A stretch of 64,000 bases of DNA from positions 121,501 to 185,500 of the forward strand of contig CAUYUJ010012514.1 of assembly GCA_963575745.1 (NCBI GenBank), read 5' to 3'. The translations under genes and the position numbers were made by a program. Under the pieces are notes generated by a model, which ran no database searches, was not told the DNA's origin, and saw nothing but the letters and a program-made list of their open reading frames with translations. How positions within the stretch are numbered: position 1 is the first letter of the stretch; each line of letters opens with the position of its first letter. This DNA is from Prorocentrum cordatum (taxonomy: Eukaryota > Sar > Dinophyceae > Prorocentrales > Prorocentraceae). This document shows, piece after piece, positions 10,026 through 19,805 of the stretch.

Positions 10026-10793
10026 ATGCCGCAGATGCTGCCAACGATCGAGGAAGCACCAGTGTTTCGCGGAGACGCCACGGCCAACCAAGTCATCGGA
10101 GACGAGGCATCTGTGATCAAGCTCCCTTAGACCAACATTCAGAAGTGCGCGGGCACGATGGCGGACCTCAAGAAGAAGCTAGATATGCAGATCGAGGTGC
10201 TGATTGCCCAGAAAAAGGTGCTGAGTCAGAACCTGGCGCGCAGCCAGCAGGTGCACAGCGCGACGGCGGAGGGGGCGTTCATGCTGGCGGAGAACACCCA
10301 GACCCTGGCCGACCAGATCAAGAGCATCGACGAGACCACGAGCGCGCTCATCACAGCACACGGGTCATCGGCATGGAAGTACGACACACCGCTGCAGATG
10401 GCATCGACTAAGGAGTATAGCAAGCTCCAGTTCGACGGGAATGAGGATTTGCAGGGCCTGGTCATGACGCAGAAGGTGAAGAGGGCCATGTTCGAGGCGA
10501 AGAGGGCGAACAACGGCGCCATCCCACCGTGGAGGGCGGGCGACCCGAGCTCGTGGATCTTCTACGGGTGGGCGCCGCCAAAAGGAGGAATCCCAGAGTG
10601 GAGCAAGGACGACCCGAAGACCTGGACGTTCTGCGGGTGGAGGGAGCCTAGGAAGTGGGTCGACTACAAAGAGGGTAGGAGCTCCAAGCCAGAGACGCCA
10701 GAGGAAGTAATTCCACAGAGTGAAGCGACGGCATCAGCATCGAGTGACGGGTGCAATGTGCCGATCCCAGAGTCAGAGGAGGACCAGCCTTAG
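10026..10793 (+). pseudogene. Unknown protein with coiled coil and two Trp-rich repeats, one internal stop
   Basis: ATG at 10026 opens MPQMLPTIEEAPVFRGD..., which hits a TAG at 10128-10130; the same frame continues without other interruption from TNIQKCAGTMADLKKKL to a TAG at 10791-10793, so this is either one gene with a single nonsense change or a shorter 211-residue protein starting at the ATG at 10158. Residues after 10158 form a likely coiled coil (ADLKKKLDMQIEVLIAQKKV, DQIKSIDETTSALI). The C-terminal half has two tandem units of about 23 residues: IPPWRAGDPSSWIFYGWAPP and IPEWSKDDPKTWTFCGWREP, sharing W-x4-DP-x-x-W-x-F-x-GW. The tail is acidic and Ser/Pro-rich. I do not recognise the family; an ORF1-type protein of a retroelement is possible. 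Codon use is regular and GC-rich, unlike the surrounding non-coding DNA. Confidence 0.6.
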
Positions 10794-11565
10794 AAGAGAG
10801 CAGAGAGTGAGGAAGAGAGGCACATCGTCACTGAGAGGCCGTTGCGCAGCTCCATTGCATCTTCGCGCTGCCGTTGACCGCTGAGAGGCTGGCGATCGCA
10901 AGAGAGAGACATCGACATAGTCACGTGGGGGACCACGGAAACCATTTGCCATGACTGCAGGGATTGTGAGTGTGATGACACGACTACTGGTCAGCCCCAC
11001 TGAGGTCAGCCCCACTACTGGTCAGCTCCACTATTGATGTTTCTGTACCGTACCACCCCGTCTAGTGTTCTTTTTTTAGGAGTAGACGAGTTTCGAGGCG
11101 GAGGGGGGAGGCGGGCTTGGGGGGGTCGTCTCGTCTCGCGCCGCCCCGCCCCCGCGCGCCCGCCAGAGAGCGCGCCGCCGCAGGGGGCAGGCGCCCCGCG
11201 GCAGCCCTCCCACCTCCTCCCCTCGGGTTGTGTGCGTGTGGGAGTTGTGAGCAAGTGTGTGGTGTGTTGTCTGTCTCGTGCATGTCCTTCATACCCCTTG
11301 CCTTGGAGGGGGTGCGCGTTGCTAGTTAAGTAGCCTGTGCCCCACTCCCGAGACTGAGAGCAGGACGCGATAGCGCTCCCTGCACGGGCCCCCCCCCTCG
11401 TTGTGTACCAGGGGGGCGCGCCCCAGGCAGGCCCACGGCATCAAGCGTAGGCCCTGCATCCATATTGTCTCGCAGGGATATTATAAGGTCTTGTCCCGCG
11501 GTGCCTCGTGCCTGTCGTGGTTAGGACCGAACTCATCCCCGAAGCGCCTTTACATTTTTTTACCT
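10794..11565. other. Non-genic stretch
   Basis: A short repeated phrase ACTGGTCAGCCCCACT / ACTGGTCAGCTCCACT lies at 10984-11035. From about 11090 to 11230 the sequence is extremely C/G-rich with no conserved frame. No gene is seen. Confidence 0.5.
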
Positions 11566-12080
11566 CATCCTCCTCACTCCTCACTCCTCACTCCTCACTC
11601 CTCACTCACTCCTCACTCCTCACTCCCCACTCCTCACTCCTCACCTCCATCCCTGCCTCCTCCTCCCCTCCTCCTCCTCCTCTCCCTCCTCCTCCTCCTA
11701 CCTCTCCCACCCTCACTCCTCACTCCTCCTCCTCCTCCTCTTCCTCGCCTCCTCCTCCTCCTCCTCCTCTCATCATCTTCCATCTCCTCCTCCTCCTCCT
11801 CCTCCTCCTCCTCCTCCTCTATTCCTCCTCACTCCTCTCCACTCCTCACTCCTCCTCCTCCCTCCTCCTCCTCCTCCTTCCTCCTCCTCCTCCTCCTCCT
11901 CCTCCCTCCTCCTCGCTCCTCCTCCTCCTCCTCCTCCTCCTCACTCCCTCCCCTCCTCCCCTCCTCCCTCAACCTCCTACTCCTCCTCCTCCTCCTCCTC
12001 CTCCTCCTCCTCCTCCTCCTCCTCCTCCCTCCTCCCTCCTCCCTCCTCCTCCTCCTCCTCCTCCTCCTCCTCCTCCTCCG
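11566..12080 (+). repeat. Pyrimidine microsatellite (ACTCCTC)n then (TCC)n
   Basis: About 500 bp of pure pyrimidine with A only inside the ACTCCTC heptamer; the 5' end is heptamer-rich and the 3' end is TCC triplets. All three frames are open through it (Ser, Leu or Pro runs), which produces long spurious ORFs. The composition matches 3312-3475. Confidence 0.95.
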
Positions 12081-12259
12081 GGGGTCGTGGATCTCCGACC
12101 CGCGCCCCCGAGGGTTACCCGCGGCGCCCGCGCCCTGCCTCGCGGCGTGGCCGCCGCCGCCGCCGCCGCCGCCCGGCGCGCGCGCTGCGTCAAGGCTGGC
12201 CTGTCCCCCTGCAGGGAGTTCATGAATGCGGCCTGGACCCCGGCTCCCAGACCCCAATG

Positions 12260-12440
12260 TTAAGTTGGGCCTGTCCCCTTACAGGGGGATTTTCGATGAA
12301 AAATTAAAAATAGCCAAAACATAGTCCAAAGTCTGGGGGCATTTTTGGAGCCTTTTTTTTTAATACAAGTCTGGAGCATTTTTGGAGTATGTGATATTCT
12401 TCGTCGGAAATCCCCCTGCAGGGGGACAGGCCCGACTTAA
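12260..12440. mobile_element. F1 inverted-repeat element, copy A
   Basis: It starts TTAAGTTGGGCCTGTCCCC and ends GGGGACAGGCCCGACTTAA, a terminal inverted repeat of nearly 30 bp. The interior is AT-rich with phrases shared by other copies (catagtcc, ttttggag, tcgtcg-aaatcc). It is 181 bp and non-coding. The flanks do not show a clear 8-bp duplication in this copy. Confidence 0.8.
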
Positions 12441-12717
12441 CGCAAGGCGTGGCCCTCGCCTCACATCACCGAGCGCGTTGTACCTGTGCCTGCAGAGCGC
12501 CTGCTCGCAAACATCAGGAAGCCACACGTTTTCCTCTGCGTAACATATCGTAGATCCCCTGTGGCGGATCCAGGCCTTTTGCGAGTGGCTGCTTTGGCGA
12601 GTAGTGGAGCGCACTTGTCTATACCATGCAGCGCGCTGGGGAGGGGACTGGGCCCGGGGCAGCACGGATCGGGGTTGGGCGGGCCAGACGCGCAGGGGCG
12701 AGCTGAGCTCCCTACGG

Positions 12718-12873
12718 TTAAGTCGGGCGTGTCCCTCTGCAGGAGGAAGCTTCAAAGATAGCAACATGATACGGGGCGATTTTTGATTTTTTTGCCCATG
12801 TTGGAGTACCTTTTTTATACTATTTTTTATGTTTCGTCCAAAAACCGCCTGTAGGGGGACGTGCCCGACCTAA
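12718..12873. mobile_element. F1 inverted-repeat element, copy B
   Basis: It starts TTAAGTCGGGCGTGTCCC and ends GGGGGACGTGCCCGACCTAA. The 8-bp flanks are CCCTACGG (12710-12717) and CCCCACGG (12874-12881), a 7/8 match consistent with an 8-bp target-site duplication. Confidence 0.8.
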
Positions 12874-12939
12874 CCCCACGGCTTGCGATTCTACTGAGGG
12901 GTGCGCCGGCAGGGGTCCAGGCCGCATTCATGAACTCCC

Positions 12940-13573
12940 ACTGGATCCCGATATGGAGCTGCCTGCTGGGCGCGAGCCCCACGGGGCCACGAAAAACGGC
13001 CCGAAGCGGTAGCGGCTGCGCCATGCGGAATTTCCCGCTGGGGTCGCAGGTGGAGTTCCGTGTGGACCACGGGGTGCCCTTCCCACCGGGGCCGCGTGTT
13101 GAGCTCGACCTGGGGCCACGGAGCGCGTGAGGGGTGTTTGTCGGAATGGGCGCGGCGCCGCCAGACGGGCGCCGTCATTTGGGCCGTAGGTGGGAGCTCC
13201 CATGGCATCATGGGCCCGCGAGATGTGCGAAGGGTGCGCAGAAATGGGCGCGGTGCAGCCAAACGGGCGCCGTGGGCGTGTGGAGGCGGGCCTGTCCGCC
13301 TCGCGTGAGCTTGATCCAAGCAGCAGATCCACGTGGAGTGCGCGGTTCGGGCGCACGTGGGAAAGGCGCGCGCGTGCCTCGGGTGGTGGCATCTGAGCGA
13401 TTCAGGTAGCCATGGCATATCCGTAAGGGCTTAGCCCCCTGCCGCCGGCCCCTTCTCTCGGAGAATGGGCCATGGAAGAGCTAAGTCATGAGGCCTTGGC
13501 GCTGTCGTGAAGCAGTATCGAAACTTCATGCGAAGCCGAGTCGCAATCAGCTAAACCAACTGATCACAAGAGG
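12940..13573. other. Non-genic stretch
   Basis: Locally repeated phrases around 13130-13290 (GGAATGGGCGC / GAAATGGGCGC, CAGACGGGCGCCGT / CAAACGGGCGCCGT) suggest a degenerate tandem repeat of about 110 bp. No gene is recognised. Confidence 0.4.
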
Positions 13574-13687
13574 GGTTACCACACCTGGCGATTGGTAAGA
13601 CGTGTATGGTTTAAGGGCTTGGTTACCACACCTTGCGATTAAAGGGCCGAGGGAGTTCTCGCAGTTTGGGTTACCACGCCTTGCGAT
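13574..13687 (+). repeat. Three short repeats GGTTACCACACCTTGCGAT
   Basis: The 19-bp word recurs with small changes at 13574, 13621 and 13669 (spacing 47-48 bp), immediately before the 73-bp array. It may be a separate satellite interrupted by that array. Confidence 0.75.
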
Positions 13688-14362
13688 GGATGTGCGTGAA
13701 GGGTGGCACCGAATTTCAGAAATGTTGCAAATCCCCTGTGTTTTTGGACCCTGACCCCGCGGATCTGCGTGAGGGGTGGCACCGAATTTCAGAAATGTGG
13801 CAAATCCCCTGTGTTTTTGGACCCTGACCCCGCGGATCTGCGTGAGGGGTGGCACCGAATTTCAGAAATGTGGCAAATCCCATGTGTTTTTGGACCCTGA
13901 CCCCGCGGATCTGCGTGAGGGGTGGCACCGAATTTCAGAAATGTGGCAAATCCCCTGTGTTTTTGGACCCTGACCCCGCGGATCTGCGTGAGGGGTGGCA
14001 CCGAATTTCAGAAATGTGGCAAATCCCCTGTGTTTTTGGACCCTGACCCCGCGGATCTGCGTGAGGGGTGGCACCGAATTTCAGAAATGTGGCAAATCCC
14101 CTGTGTTTTTGGACCCTGACCCCGCGGATCTGCGTGAGGGGTGGCACCGAATTTCAGAAATGTGGCAAATCCCATGTGTTTTTGGACCCTGACCCCGCGG
14201 ATCTGCGTGAGGGGTGGCACCGAATTTCAGAAATGTGGCAAATCCCCTGTGTTTTTGGACCCTGACCCCGCGGATCTGCGTGAGGGGTGGCACCGAATTT
14301 CAGAAATGTGGCAAATCCCCTGTGTTTTTGGACCCTGACCCCGCGGATCTGCGTGAGGGGTG
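13688..14362 (+). repeat. 73-bp tandem satellite, nine full units plus a partial
   Basis: Units start GGATCTGCGTGAGGGGTGGC every 73 bp (13688, 13761, ... 14345) and are nearly identical; variants include tgtTgcaaat in the first unit and CCATGTG for CCCTGTG in two. Because 73 is not a multiple of 3, each unit opens a different frame and yields overlapping ORFs on both strands, so I do not consider it coding. High identity implies recent amplification. Confidence 0.97.
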
Positions 14363-14813
14363 TCAATTTCGAGCCCCCCCAGCAATTCAGACAACGCGCC
14401 CAGGAGGTGCTAAAATGTCGGTTTGGGCCTCCCCCCTCCTCGCGCGGTCAATCAACTAGTTACAGTAACCAGCAAGAAGCAGAACTGTAACACTGGAAAC
14501 TACAAGCTACAAGTGGTACAGGAAACTGCGAACCTCGCGCCTACAGCCTGGTGGCCCCACAAGGGGGCCGGCGGATTACGTTGGTCGATATGAGGTGCCT
14601 TTATTGAGCATGAAGGTTGAGATAAGGGACGGTTGTTAGTGGATGCTGAGGTATTTAGGTAGGTTGTATTTGGACTAGCCTAGGTCATCAAGGAGTGTCG
14701 AGTTTTGTTGAGTGGCTTTGGGGGAGGGTGGATAACTTCGACAAGTGGGCGGCGCCCACTTAGCCCGCAGTGTAGCCACCCAAACCCCAAGCCACATGGG
14801 GCACTTAAAACTT
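14363..14813. other. Non-genic stretch
   Basis: No repeat boundary, domain or RNA structure is obvious. The short A-rich and T-rich words at 14460-14700 do not form a clear element. Confidence 0.4.
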
Positions 14814-14967
14814 ACCAGCCTGGAACATATCCTCATCCCTATGCTGGGCATCTCCTCATCACGATGCCAATCTTAGGGATTCTCTTATTTTCTGAGGGCG
14901 CATCCCTAAGATTGTCATAGCCTTTTGGCGTGTCAATCTCGGGGATAGGGAGAAGTTCGAGGCTGGT
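14814..14967. mobile_element. F2 inverted-repeat element, copy 1
   Basis: Ends ACCAGCCTGGAAC and GTTCGAGGCTGGT are inverted, with subterminal inverted words (CATCCCTA / GGGATAGGGA, TCTTAGGGATTC / GCATCCCTAAGA). The sequence is close to 34153-34306 throughout. It is 154 bp, non-coding and MITE-like. Confidence 0.8.
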
Positions 14968-15227
14968 AAAACCCAGACACTAGCATATATGTGTGACACC
15001 CTTCTCCCCGTAGCAGCCCCCTGTGGTGATCAAGGCAGGGATCGAGGATTCGTCGACCCGGTCGCAGTGTGGGCCGCTGTCGTAAGTCAGACCCTCGGGG
15101 GCCTCCAAACGGTGTGGTGACCACACCGTGCGGTGAGTCGGTGGGGATTCGGGGTCACCGCACGATTTTGGGACTCGGGTCGTTCTACGAGGACGTCTCG
15201 GGCGACAGGGGCCTCCAGGGTCCCAAG
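14968..15227. other. Spacer with GTGCGGTGA motifs
   Basis: Contains GGTGTGGTGACCACACC (about 15109-15125, a near-palindrome) and CACCGTGCGGTGA / TCACCGCACGA words that recur at 15503-15576. It is probably the left border of the CCTAGGG repeat block. Confidence 0.5.
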
Positions 15228-15497
15228 CTCATAGATCACCCAAGGAAGGGCCACCCTAGGGCTACCCCTCGGGCCTACCCCTGGGGCTACCCTGGGGCTA
15301 CCCTTAGGGCCTACACCTAGGGCTACCCTAGGGCAACCCCTAGGGCCCCCTAGGGCTACCTTAGGGCTGCCCCTAGGGCCTACCACTGGGGCCACCCTGG
15401 GCCTACCCCTAGGGTCTACCACTAGGGCTACCCTAGGCCTACCCCTAGGGCCTACCCTTAGGGCTACCCTAGGGCTACCCCTAGGGCCTCCAGGGTC
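15228..15497 (+). repeat. CCCTAGGGCTA-type short tandem repeat
   Basis: About 25 irregular copies of words built on the palindrome CCCTAGGG separated by CTA, CCTA or CTGGGG. It differs from the plant/alga telomere repeat TTTAGGG and is interstitial. The repeated palindromes could form many alternative hairpins. Confidence 0.9.
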
Positions 15498-15505
15498 CCG
15501 AGACC

Positions 15506-15573
15506 GTGCGGTGACGGACCGTGCGGTGAGGTCTCCTGGGGTTCCGAGGTCACCGCACGGTCCGTCACCGCAC
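15506..15573. repeat. Perfect 24-bp inverted repeat (hairpin)
   Basis: GTGCGGTGACGGACCGTGCG and four further bases (15506-15529) are exactly reverse-complemented at 15550-15573 with a 20-nt loop. The same GTGCGGTGA word occurs inverted on the far side of the CCTAGGG array (about 15130-15175), so the array is bracketed by these motifs. Confidence 0.9.
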
Positions 15574-16178
15574 CGTTTCGGGACTCCGAAGACCCGGAAG
15601 AGGGCAAATCGTTCCAGAGCGCTCTGGAGCGCGGTCAGAGCGCGGCGCAGCGCTCTGGCAAGTCTGCGGCGCCAGACACATCCTGCTGACCCGCTCCTCG
15701 GTCTGAGGGTTTCCCGATGCATCGTCGTCCAGATGTAGCATCGTCTCGCCGTCGTCTTGGGACTCGTCAACCCTCTTGTTGTTCGGGCGGCTTCTGGGAC
15801 CCACCGGCGGGCAACTGAAGAATGTGGCACCATCGACGAGACAACACAATGCAGGAGATCATTCCGAAGGGATCGCCACGTTCGGCATCTCTGCGATTGT
15901 CGGTCGGTTTCGGGGTACAGTGGGGGCGCGTGCCAAGAAACCAGTTGGATTTTGCCAGGGTGCACTGGGTTTCTTGGATTTCAATGGGCCCCCAACAAGA
16001 CCTTGACGATTTTCGATCGACGAATTTGGGCGTTCACTGAACAGATCGCGGAATTCAGGGTTGGGTTCCTTGCGGAGGCTTCTTGTGGCCGAGCCCCCAC
16101 TGTAGGGCTTGTTCTTCCCGTTGCTGCGCTGGCAATCGCACTTGCACGCCCCTGAGCTGGGAGTGCGCGTGGACCTTT

Positions 16179-16413
16179 GTGGGCCCCGGAAACGGCAGGG
16201 CCGTTTTTTCACCGTTTCCATAAAATGCCCCTTGAAAATGGAAACGGCAAAAAAACGGCCAGCGGAAACGGCAACAAAAACGGCTCCAGGATTGGAACCA
16301 GAGCCCGAACCGGTCAAAAAACCGCGATGGAACCGGTAAAAAAACGGCGTTGGAACCGGCAAAGCGGCAAAACGGAACTGGTAAAAAACGGCCCTGTCGT
16401 TTCCAGGGCCCAC
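16179..16413. mobile_element. F3 inverted-repeat element, copy 1
   Basis: Left GTGGGCCCCGGAAACGGCAG and right CTGTCGTTTCCAGGGCCCAC are inverted over about 31 bp. The interior is a string of AAACGGC / GAACCGG words. Copy 2 is at 34528-34769, and a lone right end (GGCCCTGTCGTTTCCAGGGC) is at about 35120. It is 235 bp and non-coding. Confidence 0.85.
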
Positions 16414-16530
16414 TATGGCGTGGACCCTTTCCACGCGTGGGCTCTTGCTTTGGTGCCTGCGGTGCTTTCTCGGAGCCACGGCCTGCAGACGTGGGGCCCT
16501 CTGCCTGGCTTGCGGAGCTCAGCCCTCCTC

Positions 16531-16676
16531 CCCTGACCTTCCAGAGAGCTTTTTTTTAGCACGGGAGGCCTAAAAACCTAAAACGAAACGAAACAGCATA
16601 AAACCAAGACATATAATAGCTCTGGGATAGGTTTTGAAGTCGCGTGCCATTTTTTAGCCCTCCTGGAAGGTCAGGG
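16531..16676. mobile_element. F4 inverted-repeat element
   Basis: It starts CCCTGACCTTCCAGAGAGCT and ends with the near complement AGCCCTCCTGGAAGGTCAGGG, with T/A-rich subterminal tracts and an AT-rich 146-bp body. The flanks tcctc and tcctg allow a 4-bp target duplication. Only one copy is in the window. Confidence 0.65.
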
Positions 16677-16912
16677 TCCTGGCCGATTCGGGTCGAGATC
16701 GGGACTGCTTCTCTCGTTGCACTCGCGGCCTCTGCCTCCCATGCCACAGGGGCGCGCTGGCCTGCGCGAGCAGCTTGCCTTGACGCTGTACGGACCGCGC
16801 TGCGTTGTGGAGCCAGCGCGTCCCCCGTGTGTGGCACCCGCCGCGAGAGTCGGCTTCCGCAGGCCGCAATATCGTGTATGCTTTTTGCCTCCATCGTCTG
16901 CTTCCTCGCCCT

Positions 16913-18188
16913 CTCGGGCCGGGCGAAAGAGGGGGATTGGGAAAGGGGGGGCTACGAAATCTGCTGCCTACCCAGCCTGCCCAGCTCGGGCCTGCCGAGC
17001 GGCCGTCCCCGCCGCCTGCGGAGGAGGCCGAGGAGAAAGCTCCTTGAAGGGCCGAACGAAAGGGGGGGACTGGGAAAGGGGGGTCACGAGACCTGCTGCA
17101 TGCAGCTGGTCTCGGCCCCGCCGAGGGGCCCATTCCTCGATGCATGGGCGCCTCCCGGCGCCGGGAGGCGCCGGGGAAATCAGCTATACGTGAGCTGATT
17201 CTCAACCCCCCCCTTTGCTATCCCCCCCTTTCGTCTGCGTCCTCGCCCTCCCTGCCCGAGCAGGAAACTTCGGAACGACGATCTCGAGGTGAACGTGCCC
17301 ATCTCCGCGGAGGACCGCCCCGGCCAGGCCCACCCCGGGCCCAGCAGCGGCGCCTGGGCTTAAGGCGGGCCTGTCCCTCTACAGGAGGAACAGCCAAACA
17401 TAGTCCGAAGACAGTCCGGGAACGATGCTTCGATTCTGTTCGGATTTTTGTTTGAGTGTGTTCTGGGTCTTTTCTTTTGCTCGTCCAAAGTCCGCCCGTA
17501 CGAGGACACGCCCGACCCAAGCCTGCGCCCCCCCCCCGTCCAGGCCGGTGGTGGCCCCCACACCTGGCCTCGGGGGCCTCGAGACAGGGGTCAGTGCAAA
17601 CGGGGATCAGCCAGGGCACCAGATCCTGCAGGATCCTGCGAAGACCCCCTCTGGCTGACCCGGGCTGGCGAGCCGCTCGTGGCCGCGAGGCGGCCGCGCA
17701 GACTGGCTGACCCAGGTTTGCGAAGCCCCGCGCTGCATTTTTTTACGTTTCTTGTCCTGCCTTGCAGTTGTTCGGTTTCCCGCTGACCCGGGTCTGGATC
17801 GACCCGGGTCAGACGATCCCCGACAGGTGCTGTGCCGCGCCCGGGGGGGGGGAGGGAGCAGCGAGAGGGAGGCCATGGCCTGCTCGGACGGCGGTGCGGC
17901 TCTCGAGAGGCCCGCCGCTCGGGCCTGCCGAGCGGCCGTCCCCGCCGCCTGCGGAGGAGGCCGAGGAGAAAGCTCCTCGGAGGGCCGCACGACAGGGGGG
18001 GACTGGGAAGGGGGGGGGGCTAATTGCGAGACCTGCTGCATGCAGCTGGTCTCGGCCCCGCCGCCGGGCCCACTCCTCGATGCATATGGGCGCCTCCCCG
18101 GCGCCGGGAGGCGCCGGAAGAATCGGCTATACGTGAGCTGATCCTCAAACCCCCCCTTTGCTATCCCCCCCTTTCGCCCGGCCCGATT
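16913..18188. repeat. Duplicated block with inverted outer ends and a 26-bp palindrome
   Basis: A segment of about 245 bp at 16985-17230 (CGGGCCTGCCGAGCGGCCGT ... TTTGCTATCCCCCCC) is repeated at 17923-18172. Each copy contains a GGCGCCTCCCGG-type palindrome, perfect over 26 bp at 17147-17172 in the first copy, followed by AATCAGCT-atacgtg-AGCTGATT. The outermost sequences TCGGGCCGGGCGAAAG (16914) and CTTTCGCCCGGCCCGA (about 18171-18186) are inverted, so the unit may be one compound element; an F1 copy is nested inside (17360-17520). Confidence 0.7.
17360..17520. mobile_element. F1 inverted-repeat element, copy C
   Basis: It starts TTAAGGCGGGCCTGTCCC and ends GGACACGCCCGACCCAA. The 8-bp flanks GCCTGGGC (17352-17359) and GCCTGCGC (17521-17528) match 7/8, consistent with a target duplication. 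The AT-rich interior shares catagtcc with copies A and G. Confidence 0.8.
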
Positions 18189-18693
18189 CTCGGAGGGCGG
18201 GCGGCCAGAGGGGGAGCAGGTATACCCTACCTCGACCCGTCGTCCGTTTGCCTCTCTTTCGGCCTCCCGGGAGGCCCTCCGGGGATTCGCCTCGCAGTTC
18301 TGGGCAGAGCGCCTCCCGGGAGAGGTGCGGGGAGTGGCGGCATCGGTGTCTTTGGGTGTCCCCAGGAGGCTCTCTGAGCTCTCAGCGAGGGCCCAGCCCC
18401 TCTGGAGGCTGGCTCTTTCAGGGTCTGGTGACAGCGATCGCCTGGCTTATATCGGGCCCGCCCGCCCGCCCACCCCGCTTCCCCCCCCGGGATAATTCGG
18501 ACCTCGTCCGATGCGCGGATTCGAGGGGGGGTGCGCAGACTCGGTGCGCGCGAGCGTACGTGGGGCTCCCCAAAGGTTGGGCTATCGGCCAGCACCTCCC
18601 CCCCCCACCAGGCAGCCCAAGCCATCGCCAAACAGCAGCAGACGATCGCCAGCCTTCCCCGCTGGGCACGCCGCCGAGTGAAGGACAGGGTGG

Positions 18694-18857
18694 ATGATGG
18701 GCCTGTTTTCCACCACCACCACCATAAGTTGGAGGGCGGAAGGAGGAGGAGGATGAGGAGGGGGAGGACGAAGAGGAGGAGGAGGAGGAGGAGAGGGAGG
18801 AGGACCCCCTCCCCCTCCAACTTCAGGTGGTGGTGGTGGTGGAAAGCATGCCTATCA
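18694..18857. mobile_element. F5 inverted-repeat element with purine loop, copy 1
   Basis: The left arm GGGCCTGTTTTCCACCACC... AAGTTGGAGGG and the right arm CCCTCCAACTT ... GGTGGTGGAAA are inverted over about 35 bp; the loop is GAG-rich. Copy 2 (43831-43985) has the loop in CTC orientation. Confidence 0.8.
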
Positions 18858-18866
18858 TGCCCCAGA

Positions 18867-19010
18867 GAATATGGGAACATATATGGGGAAATATGGGAAG
18901 TGGGGGGGAAGACAAAAGCCCAGGGAACATGGGAAAACATGTGGGGAGCCCTGCTAGTTTTGTGTATTTATGTGTGTGTCCCAGGGCCCCTTCCAGTGTG
19001 GAAGCCGCTC
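18867..19010 (+). repeat. Dispersed repeat F15, copy 1
   Basis: GAATATGGGAACATATATGG ... GTGGGGGGGAAGACAAA ... TGTGTGTCCCAGGGCCCCTTC matches 39117-39240 in order and orientation. It immediately follows the F5 element. No terminal inverted repeats were found and the nature is unknown. Confidence 0.6.
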
Positions 19011-19158
19011 GCCCCCGAGGCACTTTCTCTCTCCCCCATGCGCGGGGCTGGGGGGCTCGCGCGGGCGCGGCCGCCGCGAGGGAGGGCGGCGCAGCCCCGC
19101 GGGGCTGTGCGCGGGCCAGCTGGTTCGCGGGCCCGTCCTGCCAGGGGCAGCACCAGAA

Positions 19159-19643
19159 TTAGGTCGGGCCTGTCCCTCTGCAGGGGCAATGTTCAAAAAT
19201 AGTCAACAAAATAGCCTGGGGACTGGTTTGGGAGTAACCTTTGAGTATCTTGTAACTTTCGTCGAAAATCCCCTGTAGGGGGACACGCCCGACTTAATGC
19301 CAGGGGTAGCACTGGAATTAGGTCGGGCCTGTCCCTCTACAGGGGCATACACAAAAATAGTCCACAAAATAGTCTGGGGACTGGTTTTCGGACTATTTTT
19401 TTGACCAATTTGGAGCATGTTTGGAGTATCTTGTAACTTTCATCGAAAATCCCCCTTGTAGGGGGACACGCCCGACTTAATGCAAGGGGCAGCACTAGAA
19501 TCAGGTCGGGCATGTCCCCCTACAGGCGGACTTTGGGCGAAGAATTAAACATAGTCAGAAAAGTACACCAAGAACAGTCGGCATATCGTCCCAGACTATT
19601 TTTTTACTATGCTTGAACGGTCCTCCTGTAGAGGGACAGGCCC
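19159..19643. mobile_element. Three F1 elements in a tandem array (copies D, E, F)
   Basis: Copies at 19159-19297, 19318-19480 and 19501-19643 have F1 termini (TTAGGTCGGGCCTGTCCC, CGCCCGACTTAA). They are separated by nearly identical 20-bp spacers (TGCCAGGGGTAGCACTGGAA, TGCAAGGGGCAGCACTAGAA), and the same spacer precedes the first copy. The spacing (159 and 183 bp) and shared spacers show that element plus flank was amplified as a satellite-like unit. Copy F loses its right terminus where a GCATCGCCGATG repeat begins. Confidence 0.85.
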
Positions 19644-19805
19644 ATGCATCGCCGATGCATCGCCGATGAGTTACCGGAGCATCGTCGATGCGTTTGCGAT
19701 GCATCGGCGACATCGGCGTAGAGAGAGTCGAGCTCCACGTCGAGCCGCATTGCGGATGCATCGGCGATGCGGCGCGATCCGCCAACCCCATCTAGTCGGA
19801 CTCCA
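19632..19805. repeat. GCATCGGCGATGC-type palindromic repeat block
   Basis: Many copies of the words GATGCATCGCCGATG and GCATCGGCGATGC, which are palindromic or near-palindromic, end in GCGGCGCGATCCGCCAACCCC. The same block with the same right border (GGCGCGATCCTCCGACCCCGT) is at about 30940-31090. It is probably one repeat family. Confidence 0.7.

Larger units (their letters stand above)
12214..12939. repeat. 28-bp perfect inverted repeat pair 670 bp apart
   Basis: A 28-bp arm at 12214-12241, beginning GGGAGTTCATGAATGCGG, is found exactly reverse-complemented at 12912-12939. The interval holds two F1 elements (12260-12440 and 12718-12873). Just 5' of the left arm, GGCCTGTCCCCCTGCAGGG (about 12198-12216) is itself an F1-type terminus, so the block may be a compound F1-derived element. 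Confidence 0.7.

Noticed and set aside
12258-12440. piggyBac-type TTAA target sites for F1
   Set aside because: Copy A has TTAA at both borders, but copies B, C and G show 8-bp duplications outside that word, so TTAA is better read as part of the terminus.
13703-14459. Overlapping 65-81-residue ORFs on both strands, CRISPR-like regularity
   Set aside because: The regular units are exact 73-bp direct repeats without variable spacers, so neither a CRISPR array nor a repeat protein is supported.
15228-15497. Telomere-like repeats
   Set aside because: The word is CCCTAGGG with CTA spacers, not TTTAGGG or TTAGGG in tandem, and the tract is internal.
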